From CAVQEK01 sp964596645 (GTDB lineage: Bacteria > Bacteroidota > Bacteroidia > Cytophagales > Cyclobacteriaceae): a DNA stretch of 32,558 nt. Location of the stretch: positions 1 to 32,558 of the forward strand of contig CAZQVB010000045.1 of the NCBI GenBank assembly GCA_964596645.1. The letters run 5' to 3'. The translations under genes were made by a program, and so were the position numbers. This document shows positions 17,034-24,694 of this stretch, piece by piece. Each line of letters starts with the position of its first letter. Position 1 is the stretch's first letter. Under the pieces are notes generated by a model. The model was not told where the DNA came from. It worked only from the letters and a program-made list of their open reading frames with translations, and ran no database searches.

Positions 17034-17148
17034 CCAAAAAAGAATGAACGGTCTAAGGATTTAAACCGTTCTCGATTTTTTCAGGGTTTTTAAATACAAA
17101 AATCCTATTAACAGACCCGCCCGTCGGCCGGTGTATTAATAGGAGTGG
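17034..17148 (-). promoter_or_regulatory. greA leader with two terminator-like hairpins (candidate attenuator)
   Basis: Downstream of the predicted start site the minus strand has two hairpins. Hairpin 1 (17103-17144) is a perfect 9-bp stem TCCTATTAA/TTAATAGGA enclosing a GC-rich inner stem (GCC-GACG-GGC), followed directly by TTTTTG. Hairpin 2 (17046-17071) has an 11-bp stem GAACGGTTTAA/TTAGACCGTTC (one G-T pair) with loop ATCC, followed after four bases by TTTTTT. Both have the look of rho-independent terminators but sit before the gene. Hairpin 1 would begin only a few bases from the 5' end. Function is inferred; greA leaders that end early into small RNAs are known in E. coli (GraL). Confidence 0.6.
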
Positions 17149-17152
17149 ATTG

Positions 17153-17182
17153 CAAAGTTAAGCATATAGTGCCTAAAGTCAA
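17153..17182 (-). promoter_or_regulatory. Bacteroidota-type promoter of greA
   Basis: On the minus strand TTG (17180-17182) is followed after exactly 19 bases by TAACTTTG (17153-17160), a full match to the TTG-N19-TAnnTTTG consensus of the primary sigma factor of Bacteroidota. Transcription should start near 17146-17148, giving a leader of about 140 nt before the greA ATG. Confidence 0.8.
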
Positions 17183-17288
17183 GTGTCGGTGGCCACTTGA
17201 TGATTGCCGTGGCTTGCACCTCACTCTTCTCTTGTTTTGCCATTCCGCAAAAACAGACTGATCATTCCAGGGTAGCGACCAACCAATC

Positions 17289-17318
17289 TTGGCGTAGCAT
17301 ATCGGCAGCATATGTTTC
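17289..17318 (+). promoter_or_regulatory. Near-consensus promoter of the histidine kinase gene
   Basis: TTG (17289-17291) is followed after 19 bases by TATGTTTC (17311-17318), which differs from TAnnTTTG only in the last base. It would give a leader of about 100 nt before the ATG at 17424. Confidence 0.45.
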
Positions 17319-17423
17319 GATCAGTAACCACCAGGAACGCGCCTGCGTACTGTTTCACCACAAATTTCCTGGAACCGGCGCAGTGCTCTAAACACTTTTG
17401 CCGTGGATTATTCTGGGTGAACT

Positions 17424-19496
17424 ATGCGAAAAGAGCTGTTGTTGTTGATGTTGTTTCTTACTGCAGCACCACTGTCGGCCGCCACCATGGGCGACAGCCT
17501 GGAGGTACGGCTTATACTTGTAGATGATCATAAAAAGCTGGAACTGCACAACCAGCTGGCCGGTCAATACCTGCGCAACCATCCCGACAAAGCACTAAAG
17601 CATGCCCGGCAGGCCTTGCTGTTTGCCCGGCAGTATGGCAATGCCTCGGCAAAAGCGGAGGCTTTGCGCCACATTGGCCTCAGCTTTAAAAGACTCACCG
17701 GAGACTTCGACTCTGCCACATACTACTGCCTGGAGGCACTCAAGATAGCTGAAACCTTGCAATCGGCCGAGGCGCTCATAGAAGCCTACATGGCACTGAG
17801 CGTGATATACCGCGAGGTAGGCAACAATCTGAAAGCACTTGAATACCTGGAAGAGGCAGAGCTGCTGGCCGATCGGCATGGATTGGCTTCGCGCAGAGGC
17901 GATGTACTCAACGATAAGGCCATACTCTATACCAACCTGAACCAGCCCGCACAGGTGCAGGAGGCATTGCGGCACGCATTGAAGCTGGCCAAAACAGAAA
18001 ACGATCGCAGACTGCTCGCACGCACCAACAATAGCCTTGGTGCCTTTTACCGGCTGCGCTACCAACCGGAAATGAGCGTAGAGCATCACCGGCAGGCTTT
18101 ATCTTATTTTATTGAGCAAAACGATGCCACAGGCAAGGCCGATGCGCTGTATCTGTTGGGTGAAGCCTATCGCACTAAAAATGACACCGCCAAAGCGCTG
18201 CTTTATCATGAGCAGGCACTGGAAATAGAGAGAAAGCTCAACGACATGACCGGCATGGCCACTTCGCTGCACAAGATAGCGGCATTGTACTTTGAACTGG
18301 CCGACTACGACAAGGCCACTCTTCAGTTGCAGGAATCTCTTAAATACGCCTGGCAGCTGGGTGATAAGCACCTGATGCGCGAAGCCTTCGACCTGCTCTA
18401 CTACGTACATCTCAGGCAGGAGCATTTCAAGGAGGCCAGCGATTACAAAGATCAATATGCGGCCATAAGCGCCTTGATATATGGTGAAGAAAGCGACCGG
18501 CGCATTGCCCAGATGCAAACACAATACGAAATAGAGAAACGAGAACAGGAAATAGATTTTCTGGAGCAGAAAAATGCCTTTCAATCTGCACAGCTCAGCC
18601 GCCGCCGCATATTCAACGTTGTGCTGGGAGCAGGCACTTTCATTTTCCTGTGCTTTGCGCTTTTTGTCTGGCGTTCGTACCTGCAGAAGAAAAAAACCAA
18701 TAAAAAATTGGAAGCGCTTAATGCCCGGGTGCTGGAGCAGAATGAACAACTCAAAGAGCTGGTATCGACAAAAGACAAATTTTTCTCGATTATAGGGCAC
18801 GACCTGAAAGGACCGCTCAACTCATTGATGTCGTTTTCTGGTTTGCTCATCAACCACACGAGCCGGCTGAGTGCCGATGAGATAAAGATGGTGGCCACCG
18901 ACCTGGAGAAATCAGTAAAAAACCTGCATAGCCTTTTGGAAAACCTGCTCACATGGTCGAGAGCGCAGACCGGCCGGCTGGAGCTGAAGCCGGAAATATT
19001 TGATCTGTATCAGGTGATAGCAGAGAATGCACACCTGCTTTCAGCTTCCGCAGAAAAGAAGAAAATAACCGTAGATGTGGCGATGGAAGAAGGCCAGATG
19101 ACACATGCCGACAGGAATACGGTGAGCACCGTAGTGAGAAACCTGCTCTCCAACGCCATAAAGTTTACCAGAGAAAAAGGCACCATCACCATTTATTCCC
19201 AAACAACCGACGATATGGTGGAAATAGCCGTACGCGACACCGGGGTGGGCATGAGCCAGGATGTTCGCCAGAAATTATTCGACATCAGTGTGAAGCATTC
19301 TACCCTGGGTACACATCGGGAAAAGGGCACGGGTCTGGGCCTGGTGCTGTGCCGCGAATTTGTAGAAAAGAATGGCGGTCGGCTGGAAGTAGAAAGTGAA
19401 GAAGGGCTGGGCTCAGTATTCCGCTTTACGCTGCCTATGGCTACTGCACCGGTGCTGGGGCTTCATGTCCATAATCACCAGACCCCCACCTTTTGA
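17424..19496 (+). CDS. TPR-repeat sensor histidine kinase
   Basis: A 690-aa protein. A signal peptide (MRKELLLLMLFLTAAPLSAA) is followed by a periplasmic array of tetratricopeptide repeats (about residues 40-340; for example AEALRHIGLSFKRLTGDFDSA), then a transmembrane helix near residues 392-412 (IFNVVLGAGTFIFLCFALFV), a coiled coil, and the kinase core. The H-box is FSIIGHDLKGPLNSL with phospho-acceptor His459, the N-box VVRNLLSNAIKFT, the G1 box VRDTGVGM and the G2 box GTGLGLVL. No receiver or output domain is present and no response regulator lies next to it, so it is an orphan kinase. TPR kinases of this build are frequent in Cytophagales; the signal is unknown. Confidence 0.92.
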   Translation: MRKELLLLMLFLTAAPLSAATMGDSLEVRLILVDDHKKLELHNQLAGQYLRNHPDKALKHARQALLFARQYGNASAKAEALRHIGLSFKRLTGDFDSATYYCLEALKIAETLQSAEALIEAYMALSVIYREVGNNLKALEYLEEAELLADRHGLASRRGDVLNDKAILYTNLNQPAQVQEALRHALKLAKTENDRRLLARTNNSLGAFYRLRYQPEMSVEHHRQALSYFIEQNDATGKADALYLLGEAYRTKNDTAKALLYHEQALEIERKLNDMTGMATSLHKIAALYFELADYDKATLQLQESLKYAWQLGDKHLMREAFDLLYYVHLRQEHFKEASDYKDQYAAISALIYGEESDRRIAQMQTQYEIEKREQEIDFLEQKNAFQSAQLSRRRIFNVVLGAGTFIFLCFALFVWRSYLQKKKTNKKLEALNARVLEQNEQLKELVSTKDKFFSIIGHDLKGPLNSLMSFSGLLINHTSRLSADEIKMVATDLEKSVKNLHSLLENLLTWSRAQTGRLELKPEIFDLYQVIAENAHLLSASAEKKKITVDVAMEEGQMTHADRNTVSTVVRNLLSNAIKFTREKGTITIYSQTTDDMVEIAVRDTGVGMSQDVRQKLFDISVKHSTLGTHREKGTGLGLVLCREFVEKNGGRLEVESEEGLGSVFRFTLPMATAPVLGLHVHNHQTPTF

Positions 19497-19507
19497 ACTT
19501 GCTCAAC

Positions 19508-19538
19508 TTGTTATAAGTAACCTAATTAGCTAACTTTG
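19508..19538 (+). promoter_or_regulatory. Promoter of the HigBA-type toxin-antitoxin pair
   Basis: TTG (19508-19510) and TAACTTTG (19531-19538) are separated by 20 bases. The -7 element ends only five bases before the ATG at 19544, so the mRNA would be leaderless or nearly so. Confidence 0.6.
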
Positions 19539-19543
19539 TTCGT

Positions 19544-19889
19544 ATGAATGAAAGTGGTGATGTCAGGAAAATTATATTCTTTGGCGCACATTTTTGGGAG
19601 TTTTACAATAAGCAGACTCCTAAAATAAAAGAGCGGATAAACTGGACGATCAAATTGATCAAAACTGTTGAACGTGTGCCAACAAAATATCAAAAACATC
19701 ACAGGAACGAACTTGTATGAGATGCGGATGATCTCAGGGACTAACATCTATCGGATATTCTGTTTTTTTGACAAGGCTAAATTAGTTGTAGTGTTGAGCG
19801 GGTTTCAAAAGAAATCTCAGAAGACACCCAAGAACGAAATAAAACTGGCTGAAAAGCTTCAAAAACAATATTATGATGAGCAAGACTAA
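19544..19889 (+). pseudogene. higB: RelE/HigB-type toxin, frame-disrupted
   Basis: The locus encodes a HigB-type mRNA endonuclease toxin in two frames. From ATG 19544 the reading MNESGDVRKIIFFGAHFWEF ... RVPTKYQ runs to a stop at 19718-19720. The rest, ITGTNLYEMRMISGTNIYRI ... FQKKSQKTPKNEIKLAEKL, is in the next frame and ends at 19889. Removing one A from the A5 run at 19692-19696 joins the two parts as KYQNITGTNLYEMR and restores a protein of about 114 aa. Whether the lesion is a true mutation, a sequencing error or a slippage site is not settled by the window. The antitoxin gene overlaps the 3' end by 17 bases, as in intact higBA pairs. Confidence 0.8.
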
Positions 19890-20175
19890 AATTATAGACT
19901 TTGACGATCATTTAAACTCAGAGTACGGTGAGCGTGGAACTAAATCCAGAGAAGCCTTTGAAGAGGGTTTTGAAGCTTATAAATTGGGAGTGATGCTTCA
20001 GGAAATGCGCAAAAACCAAGGCCTGACCCAGGAACAACTCGCTAGGAAATGCGGAACAACCAAAACGTACATTTCACGAATTGAGAATAATGCAAGTGAT
20101 ATCCGACTGTCAACTCTGATGCGAATTATCAGAGAAGGACTTGGTGGCCATTTGAAATTTAGTGTAGAATTATAA
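19873..20175 (+). CDS. higA: XRE-family HTH antitoxin (HigA-type)
   Basis: A 100-aa DNA-binding antitoxin. The C-terminal two thirds is an XRE helix-turn-helix: LGVMLQEMRKNQGLTQEQLA, then CGTTKTYISRIENNASDIRL, then a hydrophobic tail LMRIIREGLGGHLKFSVEL. The N-terminal acidic segment (KIIDFDDHLNSEYGE) likely contacts the toxin. The toxin-first order and the 17-base overlap fit HigBA. The start may be ATG 19873 or the next codon at 19876. It probably represses the promoter at 19508-19538. A+T content is higher than in the surrounding genes, in keeping with a mobile toxin-antitoxin module. Confidence 0.88.
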   Translation: MMSKTKIIDFDDHLNSEYGERGTKSREAFEEGFEAYKLGVMLQEMRKNQGLTQEQLARKCGTTKTYISRIENNASDIRLSTLMRIIREGLGGHLKFSVEL

Positions 20176-20556
20176 CATGAAAACCCGATACGCTATGAAT
20201 CTGGTTTTATCGGTCAGAATAGTTTCGGGGGGATGGAAAGTCTACCACAATTTTTAAATTAAAATCAAGGAATAGCTATGTGCGAGTGAAAAAATTAGAG
20301 CCTTCTAATTCCCACTCATCATAGCTTAACATTGGTGTAGTGATTTCCCACTCTAATTGGTACTGCTTTTATCCACCTTCAACTCGGTTAAGTCTCCTTT
20401 GGGATCAACACGCCTGAGCACCAGCCAAAATCAATATTATCCTTGCCCGACGAGCGATAATATGATATAATCGCTCATTATTCGTTGCCAATAAAATGGC
20501 CCGGATTACTCATACGTGCCTACGAAATTGTATCACATCTCTTACCCAAATTGAAA
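20176..20556. other. Intergenic region with a long imperfect hairpin
   Basis: No gene is evident. The stretch 20274-20326 folds into a three-tier hairpin: AGCTATG/CATAGCT, GAGTG/CACTC and AATTAGA/TCTAATT around loop GCCT, with small internal loops. A second perfect hairpin GAGCGAT/ATCGCTC lies at 20452-20476. Neither has a T run, and no TAnnTTTG promoter is clear for the oxidoreductase gene. Confidence 0.5.
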
Positions 20557-21909
20557 ATGAAGAAAAACAGAAGATCATTTTTAAAAAATGCCGCTACTGG
20601 TGTGGCAGGACTGGCTATAGGCCAGCAAGCCCTTGCCTCGGCCAGTGCCAAATCTTATAAAAATATAATAGGTGCCAATGACCGCATCAATGTAGCCATT
20701 GCCGGCCTCGGCCGCCGATTGGGTGCCTACTACGAGCCCATCGGTTTAAAAAGCGCCAACGTGCGCCTGCTTTACCTCTGCGATGTGATGAAAAGCCAAC
20801 GGGAGAAAGCTCAGGAAAAATTTTCCGAATACATCAACTATAAGCCCGCTTTAGAAAATGACGTGCGCAAAATAATCGCGGATGGTGAGGTAGATGCCAT
20901 CATTAATGCCACACCCGACCATTGGCACACGCCTTTGGCAATTATGGCGGTAGAGGCCGGCAAAGATGTGTATCTGGAAAAGCCAGTAAGCCACAACCCC
21001 TACGAAAGCCAGCTTCTGGTGAAATACAAGGATAAATATGGCAAACTCATACAGATGGGTGCCCAACAGCGCTCTTCACCCGAGTCCATAGAAATAGTAA
21101 ATGAAATACACAATGGCGTGATCGGTAATGCTTATAAGGCTATCACGTTTTATTCCAACAGCCGTGGCGAAGTGGTGAACCCTTCGCCGGCGCCTCCGCC
21201 AGAAGGGCTGGACTGGGAGCTTTTTCAAGGCCCTGCCCCGCGCAAAAAATACGAGCACGACACCTGGGACTATAACTGGCACTGGTATGGCTGGGACTAT
21301 GGCACGGCCGAAACCGGCAACAATGCCACGCATGAAATCGATGTAGCACGCTGGGCGCTTGACGTGAAATATCCGGAATATGTATTTGTAGAGGCTGACA
21401 AACGCCACTTCAAAGACGATGGCTGGACCATGTATGATACCATGGACGCCACCATGGTGTTCCCCGGCAACAAAATCATACAGTGGGACGGCAAGAGCCG
21501 GAATGGCTATCAGACGTATGGCTCCGATCGTGGCGCCATCATATATGGCACCGACGGCTCAGTATTCGTGAACCGCAACGGATACAAGCTTTTTGACAGA
21601 AAAGGCAAATTGGTGAGGGAGAGAAAGTCCGGAACGGTAGAAGCCGGAACAGCACTCGGCGGCGGCGGCGATATGTCCACATTGCATGTCGTCAATTTCT
21701 TCAACGCTATGCGTGGTAAAGAAAAGCTGAACCTGTCTATAGAAGAAGGCGTGATCAGCCAGCACCTTACCCACCTGCCCAACATCAGCTATCGAGTAAA
21801 CAAACCCCTGCAGGTAGACAGCGCCACAGGCATGATCTACGACCGCGATGCCATGAAGCTGTGGAAGCGCGAATATGAGCCGGGCTGGGAGCCAAAAGCC
21901 TTAATCTAG
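20557..21909 (+). CDS. Gfo/Idh/MocA family oxidoreductase with Tat signal
   Basis: A 450-aa NAD(P)-dependent oxidoreductase acting on a sugar or sugar-like compound. A twin-arginine signal (KKNRRSFLKNAATGVAGLAI) predicts folded export to the periplasm. A Rossmann domain (INVAIAGLGRRLG), the cofactor/catalytic motif EKPVSHNP, and the C-terminal domain with NNATHEIDVARWAL follow. I chose the ATG at 20557; an upstream in-frame TTG at 20485 would hide the Tat motif. Family members exported in this way occur in Bacteroidota and Planctomycetes and often carry a tightly bound cofactor; the substrate is unknown. It stands alone, with a strong terminator 27 bases after its stop codon. Confidence 0.9.
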   Translation: MKKNRRSFLKNAATGVAGLAIGQQALASASAKSYKNIIGANDRINVAIAGLGRRLGAYYEPIGLKSANVRLLYLCDVMKSQREKAQEKFSEYINYKPALENDVRKIIADGEVDAIINATPDHWHTPLAIMAVEAGKDVYLEKPVSHNPYESQLLVKYKDKYGKLIQMGAQQRSSPESIEIVNEIHNGVIGNAYKAITFYSNSRGEVVNPSPAPPPEGLDWELFQGPAPRKKYEHDTWDYNWHWYGWDYGTAETGNNATHEIDVARWALDVKYPEYVFVEADKRHFKDDGWTMYDTMDATMVFPGNKIIQWDGKSRNGYQTYGSDRGAIIYGTDGSVFVNRNGYKLFDRKGKLVRERKSGTVEAGTALGGGGDMSTLHVVNFFNAMRGKEKLNLSIEEGVISQHLTHLPNISYRVNKPLQVDSATGMIYDRDAMKLWKREYEPGWEPKALI

Positions 21910-21935
21910 TCAGATATAAAAATTAATTTCTGTGC

Positions 21936-21970
21936 AAGGCAGGCCTCTTCGGAGTGCCTGCCTTTTTTTT
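21936..21970 (+). terminator. Rho-independent terminator after the Gfo/Idh/MocA gene
   Basis: AAGGCAGGC (21936-21944) pairs with GCCTGCCTT (21956-21964). An inner CTC/GAG stem capped by a TTCG tetraloop stacks within, and the arm runs into an eight-base T run ending at 21970. This is a textbook terminator. Confidence 0.93.
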
Positions 21971-22050
21971 GTGCAAAAGCGTGTTGTGATTGATGGATTG
22001 AGGCTTTTCTGATTACCAATGATACACGGGCTAGCGTTCACTCCTACTGT

Positions 22051-22066
22051 TTCGTGGGGACACGAA
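22051..22066. repeat. Small palindrome TTCGTG-GGGA-CACGAA
   Basis: A perfect 6-bp stem with loop GGGA between the terminator and folK. Similar TTCGTG...CACGAA palindromes are dispersed in intergenic regions of several bacterial genomes as I recall; only one copy is present here. Confidence 0.4.
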
Positions 22067-22133
22067 TCAAGGCGGGCGGGGGAACTGTTCACCAGTTTTA
22101 TTTACAATAGTGAGCCGAGGAAACGAAAGGTGG

Positions 22134-22616
22134 CTATCCCAGCTTCTCTGCCCAAAGCGTATCGGGGCATTCGTTTAGCAATTGCTGTTGTGTTTTTTTG
22201 AGCACAGGATGAACCTCGCCTGCGGCCAGGTCGCACAATGGCATCAGGGCAAAGCGCCTGTTTTGTATTTCCGGATGAGGCAGTGTGAGCCGATCGGTTT
22301 GGCACACCACGTCGTGATGGTACAATATATCAATGTCGAGCAGGCGCTCGTGCCACTTTTCGTATCGCCGCCGCCCCATCTCCAGTTCTATCTGCAGCAA
22401 GCATGTGAGCAGATCGTCCGGGGCAAGCTCCGAGCTTATCTCCACCACCTGATTGAGAAAATCGGGCTGATCCTCATACCCCCATGCGGCGGTTTTATAT
22501 ACAGCCGACGACCGCAACAGTGCGCCACACTGCTTCCCTATCTTTTCACGTGCCATACGTAGCATCGCTTCACGATCGCCCAGGTTGCTGCCCAACAATA
22601 GAAATATTCCTTTCAT
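22134..22616 (-). CDS. folK: 2-amino-4-hydroxy-6-hydroxymethyldihydropteridine diphosphokinase
   Basis: A 160-aa cytoplasmic enzyme of folate synthesis that transfers pyrophosphate from ATP to 6-hydroxymethyl-7,8-dihydropterin. Characteristic parts are FLLLGSNLGDREAMLRMARE at the N terminus, the pterin-binding KTAAWGYEDQPDFLNQVVEI, the motif RLLDIDILYHHD with the metal-binding Asp pair, and LPHPEIQNRRFALMPLCDLA. Length is normal. The gene is divergent from sppA with an 82-bp gap; folK next to sppA is a frequent arrangement in Bacteroidota. Confidence 0.96.
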   Translation of the reverse strand: MKGIFLLLGSNLGDREAMLRMAREKIGKQCGALLRSSAVYKTAAWGYEDQPDFLNQVVEISSELAPDDLLTCLLQIELEMGRRRYEKWHERLLDIDILYHHDVVCQTDRLTLPHPEIQNRRFALMPLCDLAAGEVHPVLKKTQQQLLNECPDTLWAEKLG

Positions 22617-22698
22617 CCTTCGTAATTGTCTGTAGTAAAAATCTGTTTCCCTAAATGACCTGCGCCTCGTATTATTGGATTTTTAAAATTATACGCTT

Positions 22699-24459
22699 AT
22701 GAAATTTCTAAGAAACCTTTTGGCCACTATCGTCGGCCTTTTTGTCTTCTGCTTCATTATGGTGATGGCACTGGTGATCATAGCCTCGCTGGCCGGTCAG
22801 GAGCAAACAGTGGAAATCAGCAGCAACTCTATTCTACATCTCAAAACTGACCGGCAAATCCTGGAGCGTGAGCGAGAAGACCCGCTGGAAGGTCTGGGAT
22901 TGATCCCCGGCGTAGAGCACGGCGCCATAGGCCTTATTGAGCTGAAAGAAGCCATAGAGCATGCCAAAGACGACGACAAAATAAAAGGTATATGGCTGGA
23001 GTCGCCCATGCTGATGACCGGCTACGCCTCGGCACATGCCATACGCCAGTCGCTGCTGGACTTTAAGGAAAGCGGCAAATTTATAGTAGCGGCCAGTGAA
23101 TACTACACAGAAGGCGGCTATTACCTCGCTTCTTGTGCCGATGAAATCATCGCCAACCCCGACTATGGTTTTCTAGAACTCAACGGCATCAACATAGAGG
23201 TCACTTACTTTAAAGGCACGCTAGACAAGCTCGGCATAGAGCCATATATCTTCAGGGCCGGCGACTATAAAGACGCCGTAGAACCATTTATGCGCAAAGA
23301 CATGAGCGAAGCCTCTCGTGAACATCTCAGCAGCCTGATAGAGGATATTCATAAAAATTTCCTCACCGATATATCCGAATCGCGCGGCATCGACTACAAC
23401 ACGTTGCGCAACATCTCCGACTCTGCGCTGGTACGCACTGCAGCAGATGCCCTGCACCACCAACTGGTAGACCGGCTCGCCTATCACGATGAGGTGGTCG
23501 ACCTGTTCAGAGAGCGTCTGGAAATAGAAGAAGACGAAGACCTGCCACTGGTCAGCTACAGGAAATATAAAGACACATACCAACACAGCAACGCCAGCAA
23601 AAACCGCATAGCCGTAATCGTGGCCAATGGACAGATCATGGGCGGCAAAGGCGATGACCAAACCATTGGGTCAGACACGTTTGCGAAGGAAATACGTGAA
23701 GCCCGGGAAAGTGATGGCATAAAAGCGATCGTGCTGAGAATCAACTCTCCCGGAGGAAGTGCCTCGGCATCTGACATCATCTGGCGCGAGATTGTACTGG
23801 CAGCCCGCGAAAAGCCGGTCATTGCCTCACTGGGTGATATGGCGGCATCAGGAGGATACTACATGGCCATGGCCTGCGACACCATCGTGACCATGCCCAA
23901 CACCATTACCGGCTCCATCGGAGCATTTGGAATGTTTTTCAATGCGGGCGAATTCTTGGAAGATAAGCTTGGCATCACTACAGACAATGTGAAAACCGGC
24001 ACTTTTTCCGACTTGTACTCGCTCACCCAGCCCAAGTCCGAATACGAGTTGAACATCTTTCAACAGCAAATAGAGCATGTATATGAAACCTTTCTGAGCA
24101 AAGCGGCCGAAGGGCGCAGCCTGCCAAAAGAAAGCATCGCCACTGTGGCATCGGGCCGGGTGTGGACGGGGCAGCAGGCGGTAGACAATCAACTCGCCGA
24201 TGTGATTGGCGAACTGGATGATGCGGTAAAACTGGCTGCCGAAAAGGCCGGCATAGCCGACGACTACCGTGTGCGGTACTATCCTGTGCAGAAGTCGCCG
24301 ATAGAAGAACTGCTGACAAGCCTCAGCGGAGAATATGAAGCCGCTGTGCTCAAGGGCAGATTAGGCAGCTTTTACCCGTATTATCATCAGGCACAAAAAG
24401 CTTTGGATATGCAGGGCATTCAGATGCGACTGCCTTTTGAATTGAACTGGGCCTATTAA
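22699..24459 (+). CDS. sppA: Signal peptide peptidase SppA, 67K type
   Basis: A 586-aa membrane-anchored serine protease that degrades cleaved signal peptides. One N-terminal helix (LLATIVGLFVFCFIMVMALV) anchors it, with the bulk in the periplasm. Two ClpP-like repeats follow. The Ser-Lys dyad can be read directly: Lys191 in GDYKDAVEPF (matching the catalytic Lys of E. coli SppA) and Ser384 in GDMAASGGYY. The substrate-groove motif INSPGGSASASD is at about 349-359. Length matches the tandem 67K form. REP-like palindromes begin 65 bases after its stop codon. Confidence 0.95.
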   Translation: MKFLRNLLATIVGLFVFCFIMVMALVIIASLAGQEQTVEISSNSILHLKTDRQILEREREDPLEGLGLIPGVEHGAIGLIELKEAIEHAKDDDKIKGIWLESPMLMTGYASAHAIRQSLLDFKESGKFIVAASEYYTEGGYYLASCADEIIANPDYGFLELNGINIEVTYFKGTLDKLGIEPYIFRAGDYKDAVEPFMRKDMSEASREHLSSLIEDIHKNFLTDISESRGIDYNTLRNISDSALVRTAADALHHQLVDRLAYHDEVVDLFRERLEIEEDEDLPLVSYRKYKDTYQHSNASKNRIAVIVANGQIMGGKGDDQTIGSDTFAKEIREARESDGIKAIVLRINSPGGSASASDIIWREIVLAAREKPVIASLGDMAASGGYYMAMACDTIVTMPNTITGSIGAFGMFFNAGEFLEDKLGITTDNVKTGTFSDLYSLTQPKSEYELNIFQQQIEHVYETFLSKAAEGRSLPKESIATVASGRVWTGQQAVDNQLADVIGELDDAVKLAAEKAGIADDYRVRYYPVQKSPIEELLTSLSGEYEAAVLKGRLGSFYPYYHQAQKALDMQGIQMRLPFELNWAY

Positions 24460-24524
24460 TCATGTAAGCTTTCAAGGGGCATGTCTGCTGCTGTTTCAGT
24501 ATGCGGCTGTGCGTTTTGTATGGC

Positions 24525-24689
24525 GCCCTTTCAGGGCTGCGCTCCTGCGATGGGCGATGCCCATCGATGGTGTATGCCGCCCTTTCAGGGCTTTGTCGAT
24601 GGGCGGTGCCCATCATTTACATATGCCGCCCTTTCAGGGCTTGGTTGGTGGGCGGTGCCCATCGTTTACATATGGCGCCCTTTCAGGGC
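24525..24689. repeat. REP-like palindrome cluster, four copies
   Basis: GCCCTTTCAGGGC occurs at 24525-24537, 24579-24591, 24628-24640 and 24677-24689. Each gap holds a second palindrome, GATGGGC-NNT-GCCCATC or a close variant, at 24549-24565, 24598-24614 and 24647-24663. The period is 54, 49 and 49 bases. The cluster fills the gap between the ends of two converging genes and stops six bases before the receptor stop codon. This is the setting of REP elements spread by RAYT transposases; none is in the window. Confidence 0.88.
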
Positions 24690-24694
24690 TGGGC

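Noticed and set aside
19526..19747. Minus-strand open frame over the toxin locus
   Set aside because: It is antisense to the HigB reading frames, which have clear family motifs.
24521..24690. CRISPR-like spacing of four identical 13-mers
   Set aside because: The spaces between repeats are not unique; they contain a second conserved palindrome, repeats are far too short, and no cas gene is present. REP-like elements explain it better.
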